Positions 25,709 through 35,690 of a stretch of 64,000 nt of DNA are shown piece after piece. Under the pieces are notes generated by a model that was not told the origin of the DNA, did no database searches, and worked only from the letters and a program-made list of their open reading frames with translations. Made by a program: the position numbers and the translations under genes. Numbering within the stretch: the first letter of the stretch is position 1; the number at the start of each line of letters is the position of its first letter. This DNA comes from JACMLD01 sp044223995 (GTDB lineage Bacteria; Bacteroidota; Bacteroidia; Chitinophagales; Chitinophagaceae), in assembly GCA_044223995.1 (NCBI GenBank), contig JBGALE010000007.1:186001-250000 (forward strand), read 5' to 3'.

Positions 25709-28501
25709 ATGTCCCGCACCTTTACCAACAGTTACAGGCTTTCATTTTTACTGATTCTTTTTTTAATAAGCTGTATTGCATTATCTGCACAAACCATCAA
25801 AGGCAAAGCGCTCGATGCCAGTACCGGCGAACCGCTGGTAGGCGCCACCGTCCGGCTGGATGGCACCAAATATTCGACGATGGTGCGCCTGGATGGGTCT
25901 TATGTTTTCAACTACGTGGCTGATGGCACTTATAAAATCATTGTTTCTTATTCAGGTTATTCAAACGCAACATCAGAAAACATGGTTACCATCAGCCGGG
26001 GAGAACACAAGGTCATCAATTTCGCCCTCAGACCCGAAGCAGCCGAATTACAATCCGTTACCATTACCGGCAGCAGCGATGGCGGGCGTGATGGCAACGC
26101 GAGGAGGCTGGAAAAAGTAGCCGATCCTGTTGTGAATGTTCTGTCAGCAAAAACACTGCAATTATTGCCAGATATCACTGTCGCCAATGCATTGCAACGT
26201 GTCAGTGGCGTCACCATTGAAAGAAGCAGTTCAGGTGAAGGGCGTTATCCGATTATCCGTGGTATGGAAAAGCGTTATATCAATACACTGGTCAATGGAA
26301 TTAAAATTCCCAGCCCTGATAACAAAAACCGTTTTATCCCGCTGGATCTTTTCCCTTCAGAATTACTGGAAAGATTAGAAGTGAGCAAAAGCCTCACGCC
26401 TTCCATGGAAGGCGATGCCATCGGAGGCACGATTAACCTGGTGATGAAAGATGCACCCAATACATTATTATTACAGGCCAATGCTGCCCTGGGTTATAGT
26501 ACCATACTCAGCAACCAGTCGTACCAGCATTTCGATTACTCCGGCATCAGCAAGCTTTCCCCCAATGAAATACATGGCAGCAGTACTTATGCAACAGTTC
26601 CTGCTGATCTGTCCGTCGCACATTTAAACTATACCAATAAATCGCATCCGCTGAACAGCACCCTGGGTATTACTGTTGGCAACCGGCTTGGAAAGAATAA
26701 GCAGTTCGGTTTTATTGTTTCCGGCAGTTATCAAAATAACTATCGCGGTACCAACTCTACCTTCTTCTTACCGGATGCACAACCTGCATTAAATAACACA
26801 CCACAGTTTGTCGACCTGATTGGACGCCGTTATTCATCACAAAGCAAGCGGTTTGGCGTGAATGGCAAACTCGATTTCCAAATCAATGGCCGTAATAAAA
26901 TTTCACTGGTCAATACATTTGTGCGGCTGGATGATTATCAAACCAGGTACAGCAGCGATACCATTGCCTTAAACTCTTTGGTGGATGAAAAATACAGGAG
27001 CACCTGGCAATACCAATCGATCTATAACACCACATTGCAGGGCCTGCACAACCTGGGCCGTGCATCCAAATTAGACTGGTCGCTGGTGTATTCCATTGCC
27101 AACAACCATATACCTGACCAGGCAGAGTTTTCGCATGAACATCCAATTGTAATAACACCCATTGCGGGCGACAACCTCCAATCGCTGTCACATATATGGA
27201 CACATAACAGTGATAAAGACTATGCAGCTTATATCAATTTTACAACCGGCCTGCAATTGCTCGGGAAAAAAATGGAAATTAAACTGGGAGGCTTGTTGCG
27301 CGATAAGCAAAGAGATAATTTTTATAACTCCTATAGTCTTAAACCAAAATTATCACCGGGCAGTTCCAACCAGCCCTACACCAATATCAACGACGCCGAT
27401 TTTATTTTCCAACCCGTAAGCGATGGCATTCCCAGTCCTACCGGCAACAATTATACATTCAAAGAAGACATCACTGCTGGATATGTTCAGGCGAAATGGG
27501 AACTGACCTCCAAACTGGAAGCGCTGGGTGGCGTTCGTATTGAACATACCAACCAGCACTACGAAACACAATTGGGTACCGAAGTAGCCGCAAAGTATGG
27601 CACTATTTATTATGATGATGTGTTGCCCAGTATCCAGTTGAAGTATGCATTGAATAAATTACAAAGCCTGCGTTTTGTTTATTATAAAGCATTGGCAAGA
27701 CCGGGGTTTGCTGAACTCATCCCCGATGGCCCGGCGGGTTATGAAACATTCCCACAGAAGGGCAACCCACAGGGCCTTAACCATACTACATCAGATAATA
27801 TTGATGTTCGGTACGAATGGTTTCCCGGCAAGTCAGACCAGGTATTGCTGGGAGCATTTTATAAAAACATCAACGATCCAATTGAATACTCCGCGGTAAA
27901 AACCGGTGTCACCAGCCAAACGTTGTTACCGACCAATTTCGGTACCGCTACCAATTATGGATTTGAAGCAGTAGTGGCCAAGTATTTTGGTTCATTCGGT
28001 ATCTCCGCCAATTATACGTACACACAATCAGAAATCACCACAAACAAATTATTTTCTTACCGCGATGCTTCCGGGCAAATCACTTCCCGTATTCAATCCG
28101 AAACAAGGCCATTGCAGGGCCAGTCAAAACATATCGGGAACCTGTCATTGATTTATAAAAATCCAAAAATTGGTTTTGATATCCAGGCAGCATTGGTATA
28201 TACCGGTGAACGCGTTGCACTGGTAAGCCCTTATTATGGGTTGGATTACTGGCAGGCACCGACAACGCAGGTTGATCTGTCATTTGAAAAGCGGATCATC
28301 AAACGTTTTTCCGTATATGGTAAAATCAATAACCTTACCAATACACCTTATATCCTGCAGTTGCATCAAAGTTACAATGCCTACCTCGCCACCAGTGGTT
28401 CAAGGTCACTGGCATTACAGACAGATGCAGACCATAAAATCATCGTACAAAAAGATTTTTATAAGTCAGCCTACCTGTTTGGCATTCGATTTAAATTCTA
28501 G
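25709..28501 (+). CDS. TonB-dependent receptor
   Basis: A 930-residue outer membrane receptor. The ATG at 25709 is used because the upstream TTG adds only 7 codons without a better signal. Signal peptide (cleaved after ALSA), carboxypeptidase-regulatory domain ('IKGKALDASTGEPLVGATVRLDGT'), then a plug with 'LQRVSGVTIERSSSGEGRYPIIRGMEKRYINTLVNGI' and 'EVSKSLTPSMEGDAIGGTINLVMK', and a long beta-barrel. The plug style resembles receptors of the FecA/PhuR-like type rather than SusC, and there is no SusD partner. It begins a unit with a beta-helix lipoprotein (20 bp gap) and a phosphoesterase behind a PHO-like box, so import of a phosphorylated or phosphate-linked nutrient is plausible. Confidence 0.93.
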   Translation: MSRTFTNSYRLSFLLILFLISCIALSAQTIKGKALDASTGEPLVGATVRLDGTKYSTMVRLDGSYVFNYVADGTYKIIVSYSGYSNATSENMVTISRGEHKVINFALRPEAAELQSVTITGSSDGGRDGNARRLEKVADPVVNVLSAKTLQLLPDITVANALQRVSGVTIERSSSGEGRYPIIRGMEKRYINTLVNGIKIPSPDNKNRFIPLDLFPSELLERLEVSKSLTPSMEGDAIGGTINLVMKDAPNTLLLQANAALGYSTILSNQSYQHFDYSGISKLSPNEIHGSSTYATVPADLSVAHLNYTNKSHPLNSTLGITVGNRLGKNKQFGFIVSGSYQNNYRGTNSTFFLPDAQPALNNTPQFVDLIGRRYSSQSKRFGVNGKLDFQINGRNKISLVNTFVRLDDYQTRYSSDTIALNSLVDEKYRSTWQYQSIYNTTLQGLHNLGRASKLDWSLVYSIANNHIPDQAEFSHEHPIVITPIAGDNLQSLSHIWTHNSDKDYAAYINFTTGLQLLGKKMEIKLGGLLRDKQRDNFYNSYSLKPKLSPGSSNQPYTNINDADFIFQPVSDGIPSPTGNNYTFKEDITAGYVQAKWELTSKLEALGGVRIEHTNQHYETQLGTEVAAKYGTIYYDDVLPSIQLKYALNKLQSLRFVYYKALARPGFAELIPDGPAGYETFPQKGNPQGLNHTTSDNIDVRYEWFPGKSDQVLLGAFYKNINDPIEYSAVKTGVTSQTLLPTNFGTATNYGFEAVVAKYFGSFGISANYTYTQSEITTNKLFSYRDASGQITSRIQSETRPLQGQSKHIGNLSLIYKNPKIGFDIQAALVYTGERVALVSPYYGLDYWQAPTTQVDLSFEKRIIKRFSVYGKINNLTNTPYILQLHQSYNAYLATSGSRSLALQTDADHKIIVQKDFYKSAYLFGIRFKF

Positions 28502-28521
28502 TCCATTCAAATTTTTATACA

Positions 28522-29916
28522 ATGAAAAAATTAATTACCGCACTCACTGTATTAATTACCGTCACCTGCATCATCGTATCATGCAGCAAAAAACTGGACA
28601 CAAAAGAACTTTACCAGGCTGTTGTACCAGTAGCAGCGCCCATCAGTGATACTGGTTGCCTGAGCGGCGCTATCAAGGGTACCATGCTGGCAGGAAAAAC
28701 CTATCATGTTTGCGGAAACATCATCGTCAACAAAGGCGATACACTGACTATACAGGAAGGTGTTACCATTGACTTCAAGGGAAATTATGGCCTGGGTGTA
28801 AAAGGCAGTCTTGTTTGCTTAGGCACCCGGGAACATCCCAACTGGATTACACAACTGGGTGTGGTGAAAACAGACCAGGTCGGCGCCGATCCTTCCAAAG
28901 ATCCTGCGTATGCCGGAAAATGGACGGGTATTATGGGCGACACATCCTGCTACCTGATGATTATTAAATGGACGCACATTGAATTTGGCGGTGGAGCACC
29001 CAGCGGTACCGTAGCTGCCATTAGTAAAAGCCCTTATCCTGTATTCTTTCAAAACCCCCATGGCATTTTTGTACTGGAAGATTCCTGGCTGTATGGAAGT
29101 GTTGATGATCCCTTCCGTATACTGGGTGGCAAGATGGCCGTACTAAGAAATACGTTTGAGAAAGCAGGCTACACAGGTGGAGAAGCCATGAATGCAAAAG
29201 CAGGCACTATCGGCGACTTTGCCTATAACCTCTGCATTGGCATGGCCACCAATGGGCCGAAATTATCCAACTCTGGTGCTATTACCGGTGTACCCGGTTC
29301 AAATGTCTACATGTACAATAATACTATTGTCAATTGTGGTTACCGTCGTGCTGCTGCCGGTCGTGGTGGCTCTATTAATTTTGAGCAGGACGCCGGCGGA
29401 TTGGCCTACAACAATATTATCGTCAATTGTAAATTTGGTTTGCGGGTGGTACAAAATCCTATTGCGGATACATCACATTTACGGTATGGTTATAATCTTT
29501 ATTATGGTGACTCTGTAAATGTATGCAGCCAGTTTATTCCATCATTATCTGTAAGCACCGCTATCAGTCAGCCGCAGGAAACAGATATTCCAAAACCATC
29601 TACTTATTTACCTGCGGGATGGAAAACAGGTGATACTTACACAGCACCTGCATCAATAATAAAGGCAAATGATCCGATGTTCATCAACGGGCCTGTGCCC
29701 CTGCCCGCCGGTTACAGCCTGCGGGATGTAAACATCGTTGGGACTTATAATTTTGGTCTGAAACCGGGTTCTCCCTGTATTGGCACAGGTTTTACAGGAT
29801 TTTCACCGCGTGGTGATGTGCCCATCGATCCGAAGTTTGGCGTAACTGAGCTTACACCACCGGGCCGTGACCTGGGGGCCTTTCAAAGCAATGGAAAAGG
29901 TCTGCAACATCAATAA
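28522..29916 (+). CDS. Beta-helix lipoprotein
   Basis: A 464-residue lipoprotein with lipobox Cys at about position 21 ('CIIVSC'). The body is a right-handed parallel beta-helix: 'GNIIVNKGDTLTIQEGVTIDFKGNYGLGVKGSLVCLGTREHPNWIT', repeated strand patterns, 'VLRNTFEKAGYTGGEAMNAKAGTIGDFAYNLCIG', 'NVYMYNNTIVNCGYRRAA' and 'LAYNNIIVNCKFGLRVV'. Such proteins often bind or cleave polysaccharides, but no catalytic residues are evident. It follows the TonB receptor by 20 bp and ends at a strong terminator, so the two genes form an operon. The pair resembles a receptor with a surface-exposed substrate-binding partner in place of SusD. Confidence 0.8.
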   Translation: MKKLITALTVLITVTCIIVSCSKKLDTKELYQAVVPVAAPISDTGCLSGAIKGTMLAGKTYHVCGNIIVNKGDTLTIQEGVTIDFKGNYGLGVKGSLVCLGTREHPNWITQLGVVKTDQVGADPSKDPAYAGKWTGIMGDTSCYLMIIKWTHIEFGGGAPSGTVAAISKSPYPVFFQNPHGIFVLEDSWLYGSVDDPFRILGGKMAVLRNTFEKAGYTGGEAMNAKAGTIGDFAYNLCIGMATNGPKLSNSGAITGVPGSNVYMYNNTIVNCGYRRAAAGRGGSINFEQDAGGLAYNNIIVNCKFGLRVVQNPIADTSHLRYGYNLYYGDSVNVCSQFIPSLSVSTAISQPQETDIPKPSTYLPAGWKTGDTYTAPASIIKANDPMFINGPVPLPAGYSLRDVNIVGTYNFGLKPGSPCIGTGFTGFSPRGDVPIDPKFGVTELTPPGRDLGAFQSNGKGLQHQ

Positions 29917-29930
29917 TCAATAAAAAAATA

Positions 29931-29970
29931 AAAAGTATCGCCGTAATCGATTTTATGGCGATACTTTTAT
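29931..29970 (+). terminator. Intrinsic terminator after the beta-helix lipoprotein
   Basis: Arms AAAAGTATCGCC (29931-29942) and GGCGATACTTTT (29957-29968) pair perfectly over 12 bp, with T and A runs on both sides; it could stop transcription in both directions. It comes before the separate promoter region of the phosphoesterase at 30108. Confidence 0.88.
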
Positions 29971-30107
29971 TACCGGAACAGTGCATACCCTACACCTCAT
30001 TGCAGCATTTACAGTTCGCATCAGTCAATACCCTTTCTGTTTTTCATATTGTATCATTGTAATGGCCCGGTATTACTTAAATAAGAATTGAATCTAATAA
30101 ACAACGC

Positions 30108-31544
30108 ATGAAATATTTCATATTACTCACAGCTATACTTACCTGCTGCTTCAATGCTTCTGCGCAAAAAACTGCGGCGAACGATGCCTTTGTTGTATCA
30201 CCGTATTTGCAAATCGGTGCCAGCCCCACTGACTCCTCGCTGATGTTGCTGTGGCATGCAGAAGATACTACGGGTAACTGGAATGTATCGTATGGGCTTA
30301 CCGATCACGGCCCGTGGAGAAATTGTTCCTCTATCACTACTACCAATGTACTCATCGCCGGCGCAGTACCACATGTTGTGTACCGGGCCGCTATGGATCA
30401 TTTAAAACCAGGCAGCAGTTTTTGGTACCGGGTACAAAAAAATAACAAGACCCTGTTTACTGCAAAAGCAGAAGCACCGCGTTCGTACAAACAACCTTAT
30501 CGATTTGTTGCCTTTGGCGATATCGGTGCAGGGACAAAAGAAGCAAAACAAATAGCCAACCTGGTGTACAATGTCAAACCAAATATTGTTTTTGTCCCGG
30601 GAGATATTGTGTACGATTACGGATTGATATCCGACTACAATGAAAAATACTGGCCGATATATAATGCCGACAAGGTAAATGCCATCGGTGTTCCCTTATT
30701 GCGTTCTGTTCCCTTTGTGGGTGCAGTTGGTAACCACGATGCCGATACACGCGATTTGGATAAATATCCCGATGCATTGGCGTATTATCATTATTGGGAT
30801 CAGCCGTTGAATGGTCCTGTTGGCAAAGAAGGCGGCCCCTTCGTCCCCGTACTGAAAGGCAGCAAAGAAAACAAAAAAGCATTTCTCGAAGCAGCCGGTG
30901 AGCGCTATCCGCGCATGACCAACTTTTCATTTAACTATGGAAATGCACACTGGCTGGTATTGGATGCAGACGTATATGTTGACTGGACCGATTCATTACT
31001 GGTCGATTGGGTAAAAAATGATCTCGCAGCAGCCAAAGACGTACAATGGCGTTTTGTATTGTACCATCATCCCGGTTTCAGCTCTTCCCGCGAACATTTT
31101 GAACAACAGCAGATGCGTTTACTCGCACCGGTGTTTGAAAAAGGTAAAGTAGATATCGTATTCAATGGTCATGTTCACAATTACCAGCGTTCTTTTCCAC
31201 TCACCTTTGAACCCGATAAAAAGGGAACACAACTGATAGGCGGAAAGGATAATAAAAGCTGGCGCGGAAGAGTAGTCAATGGCAAGTGGACACTGGATAA
31301 AGTATTTGACGGCAAAACACATACTAAACCGAATGGCGTAATTTATATTGTAACCGGCGCGGGCGGTCAATCTTTATACAACACCGAACAAAATAATGAT
31401 CCTGATAGTTGGCAAAAATTTACGGATAAATTTATCTCCATCATTCATTCCATTACCGTGGTGGATATTAATGGTACTTCCTTAAAACTGAAACAGGTGG
31501 ATGCAAATGGCAAAACCATTGATGCCATTGAAATAAAAAAATAA
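30108..31544 (+). CDS. Purple-acid-phosphatase-like metallophosphoesterase, exported
   Basis: A 478-residue exported phosphoesterase. Signal peptide cleaved after ASA (about residue 19); an N-terminal fibronectin-like purple acid phosphatase domain (about 25-125, 'SPYLQIGASPTDSSLMLLW'), then the metallophosphatase core. The metal-binding motifs are in order: FGDIGAG, VPGDIVYDYG, GAVGNHDADTRD, LYHHPGF and FNGHVHNYQRSF. These supply the two-metal site for hydrolysing phosphate esters. The length fits bacterial PAP-like enzymes (about 450-500). It lies 190 bp after the preceding terminator, so it has its own promoter, and with the upstream PHO-like box suggests a phosphate-scavenging locus. Confidence 0.93.
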   Translation: MKYFILLTAILTCCFNASAQKTAANDAFVVSPYLQIGASPTDSSLMLLWHAEDTTGNWNVSYGLTDHGPWRNCSSITTTNVLIAGAVPHVVYRAAMDHLKPGSSFWYRVQKNNKTLFTAKAEAPRSYKQPYRFVAFGDIGAGTKEAKQIANLVYNVKPNIVFVPGDIVYDYGLISDYNEKYWPIYNADKVNAIGVPLLRSVPFVGAVGNHDADTRDLDKYPDALAYYHYWDQPLNGPVGKEGGPFVPVLKGSKENKKAFLEAAGERYPRMTNFSFNYGNAHWLVLDADVYVDWTDSLLVDWVKNDLAAAKDVQWRFVLYHHPGFSSSREHFEQQQMRLLAPVFEKGKVDIVFNGHVHNYQRSFPLTFEPDKKGTQLIGGKDNKSWRGRVVNGKWTLDKVFDGKTHTKPNGVIYIVTGAGGQSLYNTEQNNDPDSWQKFTDKFISIIHSITVVDINGTSLKLKQVDANGKTIDAIEIKK

Positions 31545-31556
31545 TGCGGGAGATAT

Positions 31557-34037
31557 TTACTGGTTGTCGGAAGGCGGCACATTTACATCATTGTCCTGTT
31601 CCTTTTGTTTCGTAAAAGTGAGTTTACCAAACTTAACCATAAAACTCACCCCAAACGAACGGTAAGGAACGTACCGGTAATTGTTACTGACAAAGTCCTG
31701 CGTTTCCTGCACACTGGTTTGATGGATATACCGGTTAAATGGATTCACCATGACCAGGCCCACACTCCCTTTATTGCGCATGATTTGTTTGCGGAAAGCA
31801 AATGTATAAGAAAACATGGAAGCTTGCCTGCCCTGCCAGTGCATACCTAAATTATAGTTACCGAATGCTTCTGCTATCAGTGATTTACTTACCTGGATCG
31901 TTGTGTTCAGGTTGGTGCGGAAACCCAGGACGTCTATAATGGGTGGGACCACGAATATATTTTTCAAATGCCGGTTGAAGAATTGTGTATTGGTCCGCAC
32001 CGTAACTGATTTACCAATGGGAACGCTGGCAGATATACTTATACCCAGCTTGACTTCAGAGCTGATATTGGCGCGGGTGGTGATCGTAAGATCGTTAAAA
32101 GTTGAATCACCAATTTTATAAGTAGGGTAATAAGTAATATATGGTTTTATATCAGGGCTGTTGCGCTGGAAGAAAGCAAGTATATTAAAGTTGAGTCCGC
32201 CCTCAAACGATTTGTTGTAACCAAGTTCCACGTTGTTGCCAATCTCTGGTTGCAGGTTAGGATTTCCCGTTGTGATATTGTGTGGATCGGTCAGGTTCAT
32301 AAAAGGGTTCAGATCGCGGTAATCAGGGCGTTCAATCCGGTAGCTGTAAGCGATCTTGATTGATTCCTTATTGCTGAATGAATGCGAAATAACAAGTGAT
32401 GGCCCAAAATTATTATACGAAGGAATAGCAGTTTTCGCGGCATTGCTAATGGTATGTTCCAGCCTTGCACCCGCCTTTATATCCAGGAAATGAAAAAGCG
32501 GGAAATTAAAAGAAAGGTAACCTGAATATATCTGCCGCCTGTAATCTGAAGTATACGATTGTCCATTGTCATGTACATACTCATCACTTGCAGGAGAAAA
32601 TGTCAATACATTGGCATCGCTGACGATCGATTGCAGGGTTGTCTTTAATCCTGTTTCCAGCATGGCATCCTCTCCCAGTGGTTGGGCATAATCGAGTGTA
32701 AAGTTCACTTCATTTTCCCTGCCGGGATTTAAGCTGCTTGATCCCGCAAATGGCTCCTTGACCGTGGTATAAAACTGCGCCTGCTTATAAAAAGTATGGT
32801 TGTGCTCAAAACTGGCATCATACCCAATGCTCAACTCCTGGTCCTTTCTACGGAATTTTCTTTTGTATACAAAGCTATTGTCGATTCCATACACATGAAA
32901 CTTTGTATTGGAAAAACGCTGGCTCTTCGTATGGGACAATTCATTCCCTGACGGATCATAATCAAATAATTGCTGCAGTGTATTACCAATATTGTTATTG
33001 GCAAAATCATAATACGCCAGCGAAGCAGTGATATTATCCTTTGGTGACAGGTCCCAGTCGATAGCTGACCCGATTTTAAAAAAATGGCGGTCATAGTCAT
33101 TGTTATTATCCTGTACCAGCCTGCTGTATCCATTTACAGGGTCCACTTTTGTGGTGCGATCCATTCCGCTGGGTGCAACCGCTTTTAACTGTGCATTGCC
33201 GCTAACATTGAAGTTGATGCCGAAATTGTTTTTATGATAACTGGTAGAAATCGTACCATTTTCCAGTCTTGTACCTGCACTCACATTCAGGTTGCCGTTG
33301 AAGCCTTCTATTTTTGATTTCTTTAAAATGATATTAATAATACCTCCCGTTCCTGCTGCATCGTATTTGGCACCGGGACTGGTTATCACTTCAATACTTT
33401 GAATCTGCGAAGCAGGAATCGCCTGCAATGCCTCGGCAATATTGCTGCCGAACATACCGGAAGGCTTTCCATCGATCAGGAACCGGATACCTGAATTGCC
33501 CAGCAGTTCTACATTGCCATCAATGTCTACCGTAATACCGGGAATTTTTTTCAGGGCATCGGCTGCCATACCACCCTGCGATGTGATGTCCTTGTCTACA
33601 TTGTATATGAGTTTGTCAATTTTTGTTTCTATCAATTGACGTGTACCCGTTACCGTTACAGCCTGTAGTGTTATGCTGGCCTTTGCCAGCAGGAAGTTGT
33701 CCAGCGTAGTCGTCTTATTCTCTCCACTGACAGAAATATTTCTTTTGAAAACTGTCTTATACCCCACAAATGCCACTTCAATGGTATAGGTGCCAGCAGG
33801 AATATTTTTTAAACCGAATAAACCGCCTTTGTCAGTAATCACACCATTGACCGGTTTCAGCGTCTTCGCATCTTTTAAGGTGATGGTGCTGTATTCCACG
33901 GGCTGACCGGTAGCAGAATCCATCACTTTTCCCGAAATGGTATTGGAGCCATTGAGATTACCCGAAGGTTTTTGGGCGAATAAAATGCCGGAAACTAACA
34001 GCAGGAAAGTAAGCAGTAGAGTAATCCGCATGCGCAA
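31557..34037 (-). CDS. Outer membrane beta-barrel receptor (OMP_b-brl_3 type)
   Basis: An 826-residue TonB-receptor-like outer membrane protein. Signal peptide (cleaved after LFA), carboxypeptidase-regulatory domain ('ISGKVMDSATGQPVEYSTITLKD'), a reduced plug with 'VYNVDKDITSQGGMAADALKKIPGITVDIDGNVELLGNSGIRFLIDGKPSG' and 'IEVITSPGAKYDAAGTGGIINIILKKSK', then a barrel typical of the OMP_b-brl_3 group. Unlike SusC it has no SusD partner. Its C-terminus is a Gln/Lys/Asp-rich tail ('QKEQDNDVNVPPSDNQ'). Only 12 bp separate its stop from the phosphoesterase stop on the opposite strand, without a clear terminator. Confidence 0.93.
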   Translation of the reverse strand: MRMRITLLLTFLLLVSGILFAQKPSGNLNGSNTISGKVMDSATGQPVEYSTITLKDAKTLKPVNGVITDKGGLFGLKNIPAGTYTIEVAFVGYKTVFKRNISVSGENKTTTLDNFLLAKASITLQAVTVTGTRQLIETKIDKLIYNVDKDITSQGGMAADALKKIPGITVDIDGNVELLGNSGIRFLIDGKPSGMFGSNIAEALQAIPASQIQSIEVITSPGAKYDAAGTGGIINIILKKSKIEGFNGNLNVSAGTRLENGTISTSYHKNNFGINFNVSGNAQLKAVAPSGMDRTTKVDPVNGYSRLVQDNNNDYDRHFFKIGSAIDWDLSPKDNITASLAYYDFANNNIGNTLQQLFDYDPSGNELSHTKSQRFSNTKFHVYGIDNSFVYKRKFRRKDQELSIGYDASFEHNHTFYKQAQFYTTVKEPFAGSSSLNPGRENEVNFTLDYAQPLGEDAMLETGLKTTLQSIVSDANVLTFSPASDEYVHDNGQSYTSDYRRQIYSGYLSFNFPLFHFLDIKAGARLEHTISNAAKTAIPSYNNFGPSLVISHSFSNKESIKIAYSYRIERPDYRDLNPFMNLTDPHNITTGNPNLQPEIGNNVELGYNKSFEGGLNFNILAFFQRNSPDIKPYITYYPTYKIGDSTFNDLTITTRANISSEVKLGISISASVPIGKSVTVRTNTQFFNRHLKNIFVVPPIIDVLGFRTNLNTTIQVSKSLIAEAFGNYNLGMHWQGRQASMFSYTFAFRKQIMRNKGSVGLVMVNPFNRYIHQTSVQETQDFVSNNYRYVPYRSFGVSFMVKFGKLTFTKQKEQDNDVNVPPSDNQ

Positions 34038-34119
34038 AGCTGATCATTTGTAATGAAGCACAAATGTCTTCCTTAAATCTGGTAAAATCTTGAAGTTTAC
34101 AGAAACGGTCGCTAAAAAA

Positions 34120-35685
34120 TTATCCATTGTTTTTCAATACGCCATCCGTGGGGATATTCCCCCGGTAATGCAATAGCCGGTACACGATAAAATGACGGAC
34201 GGCCGCGCCGTTTCGGTATTGTGTCAGCAAAACAGGAGCCGCTACTTTTTCAAACTGCGACACCAGTTTTGGCGAAGGTGGATTGTAATAATTGGATACA
34301 GTAATAAAATAAGCATCACTGCCCGGGTTTAAAAAAGGCCGCGATGTATTCAGCCAGGCATAATGATGGATCGCAGGCAGATCGCCGATCGCCAGGAAAG
34401 GTAATTGCCGGGGCCTGCATACATAATAATCAATATGTGCTGCAGGAAACCAGTAATCGGAAATAACAAATGCCGGAGGTTGTACAATGCCGCTTTTAAT
34501 ATCATTCCTGTACAATGAATCAAATTGATACCGCAATTGATTAAATCCGCTCATATCCAGCATAGGATCGCCTTCGCCCAAATGATAGCTGTCTTTCTTT
34601 CCAATATTCACAGGCAGCCAGTGTACGGCACTGAATACGGCGATAAGTAAAACGATGATCAATCCCAATGCCCATTTTACCACGGCGGGAACAGCGGCCT
34701 GTTTCAACAATGCCTGTCGTTCCGCCAGGTATGCGGCCACTACCGGTATCAAAGTGGCGTATGCTGGTCCTGTCCAATGCGGCAGTGTATCTTTAAACAA
34801 GGACAATAATAAAACCGTCATGATGAGTGGCAAAGACAATAGCAGCAACAACCTTTGAATGGACAGTGACATAAACCGTTGTTTTCTTACCATCATAATC
34901 ATAGCTAATACAAGTAAGCCAACAATGATGGGGTTGTTATAAACAATTTCACCTGAAAACTCCCGGAAAAAATCACCCGGATGCAGGGTGCTGAAAAAAG
35001 ACACCCTGCTGCTGTGGTACCGGTACGTAATAAAATTGTTGTGGATATTCCAGTACAATATAGGACTGATAATTACGGCAGTAACCAGTGCTGCATAAAA
35101 TAAAAACTGTTCGCGCAGCAGTTTTCGCTGGTGTAACAAAATATACAGGAAGAAACCAATCCACAAAAAAACACCATGTACCTTGCACATGACACAACAA
35201 CCAATAGCCACGCCCAGTAAGAGTAGCCGTCTTGCTGTTTTCTGTTTCCGTTGGTTTGTGTCAGTCAGTTTCAGCATCAGCAACACGCTCCACAGCCAAA
35301 ACATGAGTTGCGGTGCATCGGGAATGACGAGGAAACCAGCAATGATGCTGCAGTAAGGCGATGCGGTAAACAGCAAAGCTGAAAACAATCCTGCCTGTTC
35401 ATTCCTGACCTTCTTTCCAATAAGATATACCAGCCAGGTGCTGACAACTGCGCATAATAACGAACCGAGCCGCAGAAAAAATTCCTGCTGAAAGAGAAGA
35501 TTAATTGTACTGAACCGAAGTAACAACGCTATGCCGGGTGGATGATCAAAGTAATTCCACTGCAGGTGGAGTGCATAGGTGCGGTAATACACTTCATCAT
35601 TGTTCAGTTCCGTTGTAAAAGCAAGAAAAGCTTTCACCAGGAAGACGACCACCATCACCAGCCTTAACAACCATTTCTTATTCAT
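34120..35685 (-). CDS. GT-C glycosyltransferase (GT39 / ArnT-like)
   Basis: A 521-residue multi-pass membrane protein with about ten hydrophobic helices. The N-terminal signature 'TTELNNDEVYYRTYALHLQWNYFDHPPG' holds the Asp-Glu and DHPPG motifs of polyprenyl-phosphate-sugar-dependent GT-C enzymes (PMT_2 / ArnT group). The C-terminal domain is soluble and probably periplasmic. Such enzymes transfer a sugar to lipid A, proteins or glycans. It is encoded 5 bp downstream of a PAP2 phosphatase on the same strand, which may recycle the polyprenyl carrier or remove a phosphate from lipid A before glycosylation. Confidence 0.85.
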   Translation of the reverse strand: MNKKWLLRLVMVVVFLVKAFLAFTTELNNDEVYYRTYALHLQWNYFDHPPGIALLLRFSTINLLFQQEFFLRLGSLLCAVVSTWLVYLIGKKVRNEQAGLFSALLFTASPYCSIIAGFLVIPDAPQLMFWLWSVLLMLKLTDTNQRKQKTARRLLLLGVAIGCCVMCKVHGVFLWIGFFLYILLHQRKLLREQFLFYAALVTAVIISPILYWNIHNNFITYRYHSSRVSFFSTLHPGDFFREFSGEIVYNNPIIVGLLVLAMIMMVRKQRFMSLSIQRLLLLLSLPLIMTVLLLSLFKDTLPHWTGPAYATLIPVVAAYLAERQALLKQAAVPAVVKWALGLIIVLLIAVFSAVHWLPVNIGKKDSYHLGEGDPMLDMSGFNQLRYQFDSLYRNDIKSGIVQPPAFVISDYWFPAAHIDYYVCRPRQLPFLAIGDLPAIHHYAWLNTSRPFLNPGSDAYFITVSNYYNPPSPKLVSQFEKVAAPVLLTQYRNGAAVRHFIVYRLLHYRGNIPTDGVLKNNG

Positions 35686-35690
35686 GCACG

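Noticed and set aside
25666..25923. Alternative start frame overlapping the TonB receptor
   Set aside because: It runs in a different frame through the signal peptide and carboxypeptidase-like domain; the ATG at 25709 explains the region.
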